Below, in pieces: positions 54,201 to 64,000 of a stretch of DNA of 64,000 nt (position 1 is its first letter; each line of letters opens with the position of its first letter). The notes under the pieces were generated by a model. That model saw nothing but the letters and a program-made list of their open reading frames with translations, did not search any database and was not told the DNA's origin. Both the position numbers and the translations under genes were made by a program. This DNA is from Pseudo-nitzschia pungens. Its lineage: Eukaryota > Bacillariophyta > Bacillariophyceae > Bacillariales > Bacillariaceae. The DNA is taken from contig CM074763.1 in NCBI GenBank assembly GCA_037355855.1, positions 3,224,001-3,288,000 of the forward strand, in the 5' to 3' direction.

Positions 54201-55996
54201 TATGGAGGTGAAATATCTTCATACTAAAGCAATCTCTGCATCATGACAAGAATATTTTCTGTCATCAAAGGAAGATGCATCAGTTTGTAGAAAGATAACC
54301 AAAGGAATGTTTTGATCACAACATCATACTACAATCTTTTTGGTGAGTTGATTTTCCCTCACAAAGCAGCAACAAAGTCTTATGGAACAATGGTCTTTTT
54401 GGAGAATGATTCAATCATGTTCATCAATTGCAGAAACATATGGTTTGGAACTCATAGTAGTTGTAGTAGTCAATAAGGTCCTGTATTTTTTTTTTCCCAC
54501 TCTCATCTTGATTTGTTTTGGAGTGCAATTGATCACCAGCAGTAGTAGCGGCCAAATGGCTTAATGAATCTTTCAGTCACCACCATACTACTTGTAGGTC
54601 TAGTTTGTGTTTCACTGAATTGTCCTCAGTTTGAATTTGAGATTTAATTTTTCAATGGTAGTAATAGTTCTTTCTACTATTCCTTTTTGTTTGTGGGAAC
54701 CTAGTACTACTAGTACTACTATCAGTGCACCTCTTTGTCCCATTGTTGTAAGGATCAGAGGGGCAATCATTGATATCATGTTGAAACTGGGATTATGATA
54801 ATGATGTCATTTTGGCCTGCACTGCAGAACCATGGTTTCCGGACTGAGTACGAGAAGAAGCACAGCAAATTATGCTACTAGTTCTACTACTAGGTCCATT
54901 AACCAACCACAGAAGGCATGAGAAAATTTACATTTACACCACCAGCAGACCTCGACTCCTTTCCCAACAACCCAGACAACCCAATATGTCTTTGATGAGT
55001 CCTCCTGCCCTAAAGGAGTGATGTCCTCCTCAACGAATTGGTCAGAACTTACACACTTTCCACTTGTTGTTGGTGATTTGCAACAAGCATATTATTATAA
55101 TTTTTTGAGAGACGTTTGCAATTTCATAAAAAACAGTATTCCTTGTCGATATTTTTGATTGAAGTACGTAAGTTACCGTTCGGTATCCGTGTTCTTCTGT
55201 CCCAACGATCCGATGATTCGTGAATCTTTCGCCATCTGGTGATTGCAATCTCGTAAGTGATCGTGCCATCAGGAAACACTTCACACCTCCTCACCATTCT
55301 CAAAATCAATCATCTCAAATCAACAAGAGGTCCCAATCATGGTGATACTTTTAGTCACCGTTTTCTCCGATCCTCGGTGGCAGCAGTCACACGGTGCGCT
55401 GGAGAGAACCAGACAGATTTGCTGTGTTCTGGTTGGATTTTAATGCGCCGTTTAATCCTACGTGGAACACTCTGCGCGCGCGTTCGCGACTATGTAATGC
55501 TTATCCCCAATGCTTCACGAGATAATTTTTTCCTCACTTTTTAAATGCTCGATTAACTCATTTTGTTTTTGTTGTGTCCTACTAGAACCACGTACGGCGC
55601 GTGTTTACGCGTAGTTTGACGTAGATTTGACGACAACATAAGTCTCGTGCCGGAAACGTCGTCTCTCTGCGGCATCTGGTGATTCCAAGTACCGTACGAA
55701 ACAAAAATACCGCGGTTTGTCTTCTTTTCGATCATCATCGGCACGATCGACCGCTCGCACGCAACCCGAATACTACGGTAATTACCGTGCTCGACATGAA
55801 AGTTCCTCGAAAGCCGCCGCGAACTCGACCGAATTCCGCCACGCAGCAGCGGAAGTTTTTGCAAATAAATACCTTACGATTGATTGAGGAATTCGAGAGG
55901 TTTGAGAACACAACACACTCAACCGATTGCGATTCGAAGATTATTTCCATTGAGATTGATTGATAGGAATAAATTGTAGACAGAAAACTCGATAGA
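54201..55996. other. Intergenic region 5' of the prolyl hydroxylase gene
   Basis: No gene recognised. Short frames (for example 55257-55544) lack family signals. Its right end should carry the promoter and 5' UTR of the gene at 55997. Confidence 0.45.
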
Positions 55997-57751
55997 ATGG
56001 TGGCTGTAGGAAAGGCGGTCCCAGCCGAGATGAATTTGGGCAATGTTCCCAATGATCGCGATCTTCTCGCAATGGCAGCGTATGCGAATTCTCGGAACAA
56101 TGAATTCATAGCCGGCGATCCAGTAACTATCATTAACAACGTGACGAACAACACGCTCGTTCCCGTGATGACGGCATCGCAGCAGCAGCAGCAAGCGGCG
56201 ACGCGCACCGTGGTGCCGTTGCAAACATTTGCAGTGCCTAACGTAATCTCGCAACCCACTCTGATACATCAAATTCCCATTTCTCCTTCGCCGCAACAGA
56301 TATTAAATACGATATCAACGTTACCAATTCAGGTTGCACCGACAAAAGTCCTCCAACAGAATCTATTCGTTCAGCAACAGCAGCAGCAGCAGCAGCAGCA
56401 TCACCATCATCACCAACAAATACAACAGTTGCAGCAACAGTTGCAACTAGAACAGTTGGCAAAAATTCAAGAGGTGCAGCAACATCAACATCAGCAGCAA
56501 CAGCTTCTTCTTCAGCAGCAGCGAATACAATACCCCGTCTTGAATGTTTCCCAACAAATACCATTGGTGGCCCCGTCTATTCCGATTATTCACAACCTGA
56601 TTCCCGAGCATCTCCAACCATTCGCTTTGGCAGCATCGATGAACGGAACAACCGGATACGCGCCGGCATTGATTCTACCCAAAAACAACGATCAAAACTA
56701 CGTGAATGCCGTCAGCAACATGATCTTGCTAGCCGCGGCAACATCGTCCCCCGTAACCAACGCCACAGCGGTGGCGGCGGCCACACAGCTCAGCGCAGCG
56801 TCGTTGGCAGCGCCGCAGCAGCAGCAGCAGCAGCAGCCCGTTATTTCCCTGCCGCTGACGGTGCAAGACCGACCCACGATCCCTCCGATCTTCAACGGCA
56901 TCAATCTCGCCTATCCCGGCGTCGAAGCTCTGGGAGTGGACCCGCCCATTTACTTGGTCCGGGATTTCTTGACGCACGCCGAGTGCGACTTTTTGATCCA
57001 AGCAGCCGACGACGTGTGGCAACCGGCTCCGGTGGTGGGGAAGGGCGCGGGCGAGATTTCTCCGAACCGGACTTCCTCCACTTGTTTCCTCGCGCGGGAA
57101 GATCTTCCGGACTACCTGAGAAAGATCTCGGCCCTGACATCCAAACCGATCGAACACTGCGAGCTGCCGCAAGTCGGACGATACTTGCCAACTCAGCAAT
57201 ACCGTCATGTAAGTAAGGAGCCAAATTAATGTCGATGCGTGCGAATGGTTTGTGTTGCGAATGATGTACAAAGTCCAAGACTTTTTTCGTTTGGGAAGGA
57301 TGTTTCCGCCCCTTTTGCGCGTGCACATTCGCATTCGCATTTCTTCCTCACCATTCGATTTTGTTTTTGTCACTCTCGTAATGCAAAAACATTCAAACAA
57401 CAAACATTTCAGCACTTTGACGCGTTCGACCTGGGCAACGAAGACGGGAGACGTTTTGCGCAGAACGGCGGTCAACGGGTCGTTACCGTCTTGGTGTACC
57501 TCAACGATTGCGCCCAGGGCGGTCAAACCGATTTCCCGGTCATGAACCTGCAGGTTGCTCCCCGCAAGGGAACGGCGGTCGTCTTCTTTCCCGCTACCGT
57601 GGACGGATATCTGGACAAGAGGGCTCTCCACGCCGCCTTGCCCGCCATCGATACCAAGTATGTTTCGCAGGTGTGGATCCGGCAGGGCAACTACACCGGA
57701 ACGCCCAGCAAACGATTGATGCAACCCATGATCAACGTATCCTATTCCTAA
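55997..57751 (+). CDS. Prolyl 4-hydroxylase with long Gln-rich N-terminus, two exons
   Basis: Exon 1 (55997-57208) ends CGTCAT|GTAAGT; a 204-bp intron ends CATTTCAG; exon 2 (57413-57751) starts CACTTTGAC. The join is phase 0 and gives 516 aa. Residues ~60-300 are Gln/His/Ala-rich with runs of Q and H, probably disordered. The catalytic domain (~310-516) has FLTHAECDFL, YRHHFDAFD with iron ligands H405 and D407, LNDCAQGGQTDF, distal H477 (ALHAALP) and the 2-oxoglutarate lysine K486. Such enzymes hydroxylate prolines using Fe(II) and 2-oxoglutarate. There is no signal peptide, so a cytosolic or nuclear substrate is more likely than secreted collagen-like proteins. Confidence 0.9.
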
Positions 57752-58454
57752 GATAATTGCGCGAGAAGATAGCGGTTTGGAATGAGAAGAGAATGAATGA
57801 GTAGGCTCGACCACGGAGGAAGCCATTGCCCCGGTTCGTTCGTGCATGGATGACAAACTGTCGACACCAAACGCGCACGCGGTTGTTATGAGTTGACTGA
57901 CTGCACCCACCGGTGTACAGCGCCATCAATCGCACGCACCGATTGTATCAATTTCTGTACCTTGAGGAGTCGATGACAGAGCGATGCATCGAAAATGCCA
58001 ACGACATGGCGTTTATTCATTATGGTGGTTATTACTTTTTATTGGATGCCTCGTACGCACGCATGCTGGCGCAGTTCAAACACCGAGGACTGTTCTGTTC
58101 CGCATCGTTTGTCGGGTTCACCACCCAAACATCATGCGAATGCTCTGTTTGTTGCTCAGAAACAAAAAGTGAAGACAGGAATGCTCTTTTAGGAATCACA
58201 TGACAAGACCATGAGATATCCAAGCAGCCAGATCTATCATGCTTGTGCTTGGAATAGTAGACACGATTTATCAATCGTTGCCATAATATTGAATCGAGGT
58301 TTCACCAATTGATTATATACAAAGCATTACAAATACTTAGTCCTGTGCGGTACACGCGAGGTGGCATCGCATGCCAGCGATGGTGGCATCGCATGCCAGC
58401 GATACCGGTTGTTTCGATCCTCCTACGGAAGAGTACTCCCTTGCAAAAATCGGA
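57752..58454. other. Convergent 3' intergenic region
   Basis: 700 bp between the hydroxylase and the SR/RGG gene; no gene supported. Confidence 0.5.
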
Positions 58455-60209
58455 TCAGAATGTGATCTGCGCCCCGACGTTTTGAAACGATGGGTCTTCG
58501 CGATTGACGGGCCGCGCCGACGCCCAGCCACCGGCAATGGGTCCCCAAGCCCCGCAATCGTTGCTTCCTCCTCCACCACCCCTGGCGTATCGGCCTCCCC
58601 CGCCCCTGGCTCGTCCACCGCCGCGGCCACGGCCACCACTGGCGTTGTTGTTGCCGCGCGTGCGCTTTCGTCCGCTTCCCGCTCGGGACTTGGTCTTTCT
58701 CTTGGTAGCACTAGTACGCTTCCGTTTCGACCTGGGTTTCGCCTTGGCGGCGGAGGCAGTTGCCCTGCGGCCTTTCGTGGAAACAGTCGTGGATGCACCT
58801 TCGTCGTGCTCGTCAAAGATCTCGATGACGCCGTTGTCGTCGTCGTCCTCCTCCTTCCATTCGTTGTCCCGAGATGGAGCGTTTCGACGCGTCTGGGATT
58901 GCGATCTCCGTGGTTCCGTTTCTGGCTGGCGAACCACGGTTACGTCGGTGTGACCTTGAATGTCGTACCGATGCGATCGGACGGATTTGATGGTCTTTGC
59001 CCGGTTCCGCGTTTCTTGCACGACCACCTTGGCCTTGCGATTCAGAAACATTCGAATGTCTCCCGTGTTCCGGTTGGCGGGGTGGATTGGATGCTGCTGT
59101 TGCTGTTGCTGCAAAAGAGCTTGCGACTCTTGTCGTTGGCTTCGTGCATGACCTGTATCGTTGCTGCCCTGAGCCAACGCGCGAGCTGCGGATCGAGTCG
59201 GACGATGTTTGTTTGTCGCGGCCACGGACGCCGCCAAGGAACGATTGCTGGCGGTTGGATCCCTCAGCCTGCGCGTGGTCGGTTGGTTGGTCGAGGCATT
59301 TGTAGATGCCGATGCCGATGCCCATGGACGCGAAACTCTCTGGTGATGGTTGGCGGGTCGGAATTCCGGTCTCGAGCTTTCGTCGTTGTCCTCGTTGGTT
59401 TCGGTGTGATGGATGGGAGCATCACAAGGATTGGAAGCAAACGATCCCGCGGCGATGCCACTGTTGTAATTTGCAATGTTGTTGGTGTGATCTCGTGTGA
59501 CTCTCCGTGGTCGATTCGGAATGGATCGCGTGCTTGATCGAAACCCGTTGTCACTATCGTCATCGAACTCACTGACATCGTCCTCGTCCCCGATCGGGCC
59601 AATGCCTGCCGGCTGATGACGGAGAGATCGATGATTCGGGGTTCTCGATGTTCGGGGTTTCCGATGATTGTAAATGAAGTCTCGGGACGCACTGTTGAAT
59701 TTGGGACACCTCCTGCGCCGTGGGTCATGGGAAGATTCTTCGGTTGGTTCGGTACCTATACCAATACCAATACCTATACCTGTAACTGCACTTGTACCTG
59801 TACCTGCTACCTGTACCCGTATCCGAACGACTGCGTTGGCTAAGGTTCCGGACGAACCTCTCGGGACGCTCCGTTTCGCTGTCCTCCTCCGAATCTACCA
59901 GATCGATGCACTGCTGGTGCGGGTGCGCTCCCGTCGCTCGCGCGTCCGGGCGATCCGCGTCCTCCAAAAAGGCCGCGCCAAACGATTCTTCCCGGGCAAG
60001 CGATTGCGCCGATGCCGATTCGTGGTTGCGGTGCGGACCGCTTTGGTCTCGAGCATTCGGCGGGCTGCTCTGGTGATCCCTTTCCCCAACGGCGGCAGGC
60101 ATTCCTTCCGAGGTGACGGATGCTCGGGGACGGAAAAGGCTGCTTCGTATAGTTCTCGGTCGCTCCGCATTGCCATGGTTTCCTGCGGTTGGTGCCGGCA
60201 ATCCACTCG

Positions 60210-60248
<39 letters not shown>

Positions 60249-62040
60249 TCGACCTTGGCATTGTTCGAGTACACGCACCTCTTGTGGTCTCGGACGCTGT
60301 GGATTCTCTCGTCCCCGCGGAGGAGCGGTCTCGGCCCGATCGGTTTCGGGCATGACACCTCCACCGGGGAAATGACGATCGTCGTTGCCATTGCTGGGAC
60401 TGCTCCGGGAGGAACGAACCGCACCGTCTTGGACGTGGGCGGGGACCGCACGAGGAGTCTTTTGACCGGAATTGCTGCCGGGCATGGACGGAGCGAGGAG
60501 CGTCTCCATCGGCCAAGCGTTCCTCCGCACAATGCTCATCGCACTGCGAATCCTCCCGTGGAAGCAAGGGATGGGTGTTTGCAGCGAGCTGCTCGTCTGG
60601 ATCGTCGCCGCTGTCGTCGTCACTTTCGTCCGACGATTCTTCCTCCGACGAAGAGGACTGGGGAGGCAGCTGAAACCGAACCGGACTTTGGTGCTCGGAG
60701 TCTCGCGGATTTACACCGGCGTGTTCTTCTGCATTTTCGTCTGCAGTTTCATCTGCATGCGCAAGCATGCCGGAGTGGCTTGTGCGGTCGGTTTTCGGCA
60801 AGCTCCTGGGTGGTTCCTTCCGGGTTGCTATCGGATTCGGAGGGCCGCGTTCTCGGACGGCAGCGGAGCCACCAACGGATTGCTCGTCGTCGGCATCCCG
60901 GTCGGAATCGTCGCTTCGGCATGGCCGATCCCCATTCCCATTCCGGTCTCTGTTTCCCCGTTCGTGTTCGTTTCGCGGCACGGAGGATTCTTGCGGAGGA
61001 GAGTGCGACTGCGGGGGCAGTGCCAAGGACGACGAATCCGTCGCCAAACGATTTTGTGGGGAAACCGTTTTGTTGAGTTGCCGGACCAATTCGGCCGTAT
61101 CGTCGCTGTCGCTGTCGTTGTCGCTGCCATTGTCGCTGCCATTGTCGCTGCCATTGTCGCTGCCGTTGTCGCTTCCAACGTCGCCATAGCTCGGAGAGTG
61201 GTCGACCTCCCCTCGAGGGCTCGCGTCCGTCTCCTCCCCGCGCCGGATTCCGGGGTTGATCTTCCGGTGACTGCGCCGCCGCCACTCGTTCTCGTTCTCT
61301 CTCGGGTTGCCGCGCAATCTCGCACTCGCACTCGCACTCGCACTCGTTTGGGTTGTCATCGTCATCGTGCCACTGTCACCACCGATCATCGAAGCGTCCG
61401 CGCCCTTTGCCGCGCTCGCAGCCGCGGCGGCCCGAGTCCGTTGGATCATCCTCGCAAAGGGCGATTCTCGCAGCAAGAGGCTGTCGTCGCTGTCGTCGCT
61501 GCTGCTGTTGCAACTGCTGTTGCAACTGCTGCTCGTGCAAGTGTCGCTGAGGGTGCCGATTCCCACGGAGGTTGTTGGCCGCTTCCGCTTCCGCCTCTGC
61601 CGTGTTCTTCTTCGAAACGCCGACCGCGGTGACTCCCGCGATCTGTATGCTTTCGATTTGGTTCGGGAGGATGCGGATGAATAGGAATAGGAATAGGAAT
61701 AGGAATAGGAATATGGCTCGGAGAGAGCGGGAGCTTCCGGCTCGGAATCGGTCCGGCGACGAGACGAAGCGCGGTTCGTTTTGGTCTCGGCCCCGTCGAA
61801 AGGCGATGGAGTCTTCTTCCGGGCCGGTCGGTGACTCGCGGTTCTGCCGCGCGCCGCATCCGGTTTCGACCGACCGAGATTTGTGCCGCCGAGAAAGTCT
61901 TCGTCGCTATCGTCCTCGTCCTCATCGCTATCGTCATCGTTGTCATCATCGTCGTCGTCGTCGTCGCCCTCGCTGCGGCTGCTGCGCGAGCTGTTCGAAC
62001 CGCGCCACTCCGTCGTCGAAGAATCATCCTCGCGATTCAT
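58455..62040 (-). CDS. Large disordered SR/RGG-box nuclear protein, two exons
   Basis: Exon 1 (59817-62040) starts MNREDDSS. A 61-bp intron (59756-59816, donor CGG|GTACAG, acceptor GTATAG|G) is made of GGTAxx repeats. Exon 2 (58455-59755) lies in a frame that is open for 1.4 kb but has no ATG in its first part, which supports the join. Product: 1,174 aa. Features: acidic D/E run; SYSYSYSY; GSDN repeats; an RS run of eight dipeptides; CIDLVDSEED, a good SUMO-interaction motif, shortly before the exon end; a basic Lys/Arg region; and a C-terminal RGG box (GGRGRGGGRARGGGGRYARG). Almost everything is low-complexity; no folded domain is recognised. RS and RGG regions suggest an RNA-binding nuclear protein. 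Confidence 0.7.
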
Positions 62041-62979
62041 TCTGGTGCATGCCAGCAAACAAGACTGCGAGAAACAAGGATTGTTGTCGGTGTCGCCGTA
62101 TGGATAAGTTACGACTATCAGAGACTACGGTATTCCGAGATCGGATGCACAACCGTCAAAGAAGATGGGAGAAAACCAGGGCAAGATAATGAACCGAGTA
62201 ACAGTGAGTGCGGCGGCGATTACTTCTTCTCCTAGCAGCAAGGTGACGAGTAAGATTAGTACAGTAAGGTAAGGTTACTTAGTCGTAATCTTCGTGCATT
62301 CCGCATCGATCGATTGAATGATTGATTGATTCATTCGGTTTTGAATTCTCTGCACAAGTTTTTTGCTCCATTGTTTCCGGTAAGATTGCGTAATTACTTG
62401 TACGGAGTTAGTCCGTGGGGGCAGTACGAGTAATTGTACTCGTAACCGTTACGACTTCTCATCCACAGCAGAGTTGTTGGTGTACAGTAGAAAAACTTAC
62501 TCTCAAAATGGGACGTCTACTTTTACCATCTACTTTTACTGCTAGACGTACAATACGGTAAGTTACAGGAAGTCCTTTCGTAGAATTGCTACAAGAAACG
62601 ATCCCAAATCTTCGCGCCATCTTCGCGAATGAATCGGATTCCGGATCATGGTCTGGACGTCGCTCAGTGTCGGGAACAATGGATTGATTCATTCGGGATG
62701 GCGCGAGCAAGGATGGCGCGCCAAAAGCAAAGACGTCAATCAACACTGTAATTACTAATTACGGTAACTTAACTCTTCGTGCCATCTTGCTTGTACGGTA
62801 AGGTTTTAAGACCTTATCACTCACCAACGCTTGTCACAATAAATGCATCGTACCTCTGGCGAGAACAGAAGCACTTGCGGAACAACCACAATCCACTACA
62901 ACCACAATAACAACTACTACAACTCGTACAACTCGTACAACTCCTACAACTAACTACAATTCCAACAATAACACCAGCA
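62041..62979. promoter_or_regulatory. Divergent region between the SR/RGG gene and RPA1
   Basis: About 940 bp with GGTAAGGTTACTTAG- and TACGGTAAG-type motifs and AT-rich stretches. It should contain promoters of both genes; no box identified. A TACAACT repeat at 62900-62955 lies in the likely RPA1 leader. Confidence 0.4.
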
Positions 62980-64000
62980 ATGTCCTCCTCCCAACTCACA
63001 CCCCACGCCGTCCGCGACATTGTCGCCACGACGTCGCAGCAATCCGGATTCGAACCCATCTGCCAGATCATCAACATCAAGAACGTCAACAACGGCGGCC
63101 AAACGGACCGCTACCGGATCATCATCTCGGACGGCGAGTGCTACGTCCAGGGCATGGTCGCCACCCAGCTCAACCACTACCTGAGCAACAACCAGCTGCG
63201 GACCAACAACATCGTCCGCATCCAAAACTACATGATCAACGACGTCAAGGGCAAAAAGGTGATCATCCTGCTGGGATTCGAGATCCTGGACGCAAACCTC
63301 ACCACCAAGATCGGGACCCCCGTCGATGTCGAGCGGGTCGGGGCGGCCAAGCTGGCCAGCAACAGCAACAATAACAACTACGGAGCGGGAGCGGGACCGG
63401 CACCCATGTACAACCGCACCAACAACAACACCAACAACAACCAATACGGAAAGAACACCTCCAGTCCGCCCAAACCGCAACGCTCCAATAACCCCTACGG
63501 AGGCAACAGCCCCTCCCGGAAGAATCCCTACGGCAGTCCCCGCGGGAGCAGCCGAAGCAGCGCCGCCCCCATCGTCCACCAATCCAGCGGCAGCGGCACC
63601 CCCGGTGGCCCCCGGATCACCCCCATTCTCCAGCTCAACATGTACCAGAACCGATTCACCATCAAGGGGCGCGTCACCACCAAGAGCGATATCAAGCACT
63701 GGTCCAACAGCAAGGGGGAGGGATACCTGGCGTCCCTCGAGGTTCTGGACGCCGGTGGGACGGACATTCGCATCACCATGTTCAAGGAGGCCGTCGACAA
63801 GTGGCACGGGTATTTCGAGGTCGGGCAGGTCTACACCATTACCGGCGGCCGCATCAAGGTGGCCAACCAAAAGTGGAACACCTGCAAGAGCAACTACGAG
63901 ATGACCATCGACGTCAACACCGAGATCCAAAAGTGCGAGGACTCGAGCGACATCCAGAAGCAGAGCTTTGATTTCGTCAAAATCGGAAACCTCGAGCAGA
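62980..64000 (+). CDS. RPA1: Replication protein A large subunit (RPA70), N-terminal part
   Basis: 340 complete codons from ATG at 62980, running off the window with no stop. Residues ~1-115 form the RPA70N OB-fold (LTPHAVRDIV, YRIIISDGECYVQGMVA, NNIVRIQNYM). A Asn/Gly/Pro/Ser-rich linker follows (~125-205). The first DNA-binding OB-fold (DBD-A) begins near ITPILQLNMYQNRFTIKGRV and includes MFKEAVDKW and GGRIKVANQKWN. RPA binds single-stranded DNA in replication, repair and recombination. DBD-B and DBD-C must lie beyond the window. The long Asn-rich linker is the only unusual trait. Confidence 0.93.
   Translation, partial: MSSSQLTPHAVRDIVATTSQQSGFEPICQIINIKNVNNGGQTDRYRIIISDGECYVQGMVATQLNHYLSNNQLRTNNIVRIQNYMINDVKGKKVIILLGFEILDANLTTKIGTPVDVERVGAAKLASNSNNNNYGAGAGPAPMYNRTNNNTNNNQYGKNTSSPPKPQRSNNPYGGNSPSRKNPYGSPRGSSRSSAAPIVHQSSGSGTPGGPRITPILQLNMYQNRFTIKGRVTTKSDIKHWSNSKGEGYLASLEVLDAGGTDIRITMFKEAVDKWHGYFEVGQVYTITGGRIKVANQKWNTCKSNYEMTIDVNTEIQKCEDSSDIQKQSFDFVKIGNLEQ

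Noticed and set aside
58371..59537. 388-codon plus-strand frame opposite the SR/RGG gene
   Set aside because: Antisense of low-complexity coding sequence; no recognised domain.
62459..62746. 95-codon minus-strand frame between the SR/RGG gene and RPA1
   Set aside because: No domain, lies in the shared promoter region, composition like spacer.

Overview
The window is nuclear DNA from a eukaryote, most likely a diatom or a close stramenopile alga. The host genes carry short GT-AG introns (55, 61 and 204 bp by my models) and are GC-rich in their coding parts. They are separated by long AT-rich spacers full of TTACG/GTACGG-type motifs. The retroelements include a Ty1/copia element whose readable pieces (an integrase-RT linker and an RNase H tail) resemble diatom copia elements. 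The species cannot be named from sequence alone.

Layout. Positions 296-15405 are one complete 15.1-kb Mutator-like DNA transposon (MULE), with about 100-bp terminal inverted repeats and a perfect 10-bp target-site duplication. It carries five genes: a 2,753-aa transposase fused to a Ulp1-type SUMO protease, a small basic protein, an unknown protein with a Cys-rich tail, an acidic protein with two Cys-rich modules and 26-aa repeats, and a spliced SWIM+RING gene. It also holds an array of 41-bp iterons containing an 8-bp motif that recurs in both subterminal regions. I regard this as the most interesting system in the window.

Next come two host genes: a secreted or membrane protein of unknown function (15822-17459 +) and a COPI-associated-type membrane protein (17849-19058 -). 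A retroelement block follows (19537-42482). An old solo-LTR-like repeat is split by a copia element with apparently identical 930-bp LTRs but a decayed interior. That element contains a 5'-truncated LINE. A second, full-length 10.8-kb LINE with intact ORF1 and ORF2 (endonuclease, RT, RNase H) sits in a 143-bp tandem array. Both LINE copies have 20-bp target-site duplications.

Positions 42530-50735 are repeats with no convincing gene: a short-period array, a 5-kb ACGCGT-rich satellite, a TTACG-type repeat and a 187-bp tandem. Host genes resume with a protein kinase (51057-52280 -), a Q-rich prolyl 4-hydroxylase (55997-57751 +), a large disordered SR/RGG protein (58455-62040 -), and the start of the RPA1 (RPA70) gene, cut by the window end (62980-64000 +).

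How the parts may work together: the MULE combines a transposase, a SUMO-protease domain and a separate SWIM-RING (candidate ubiquitin or SUMO ligase) gene. The transposase's own SWIM motif has lost its final histidine. This suggests a split transposition machinery with its own ubiquitin-like-modifier toolkit; that is inference, not shown. The host genes are ordinary housekeeping or unknown genes and do not form a pathway.
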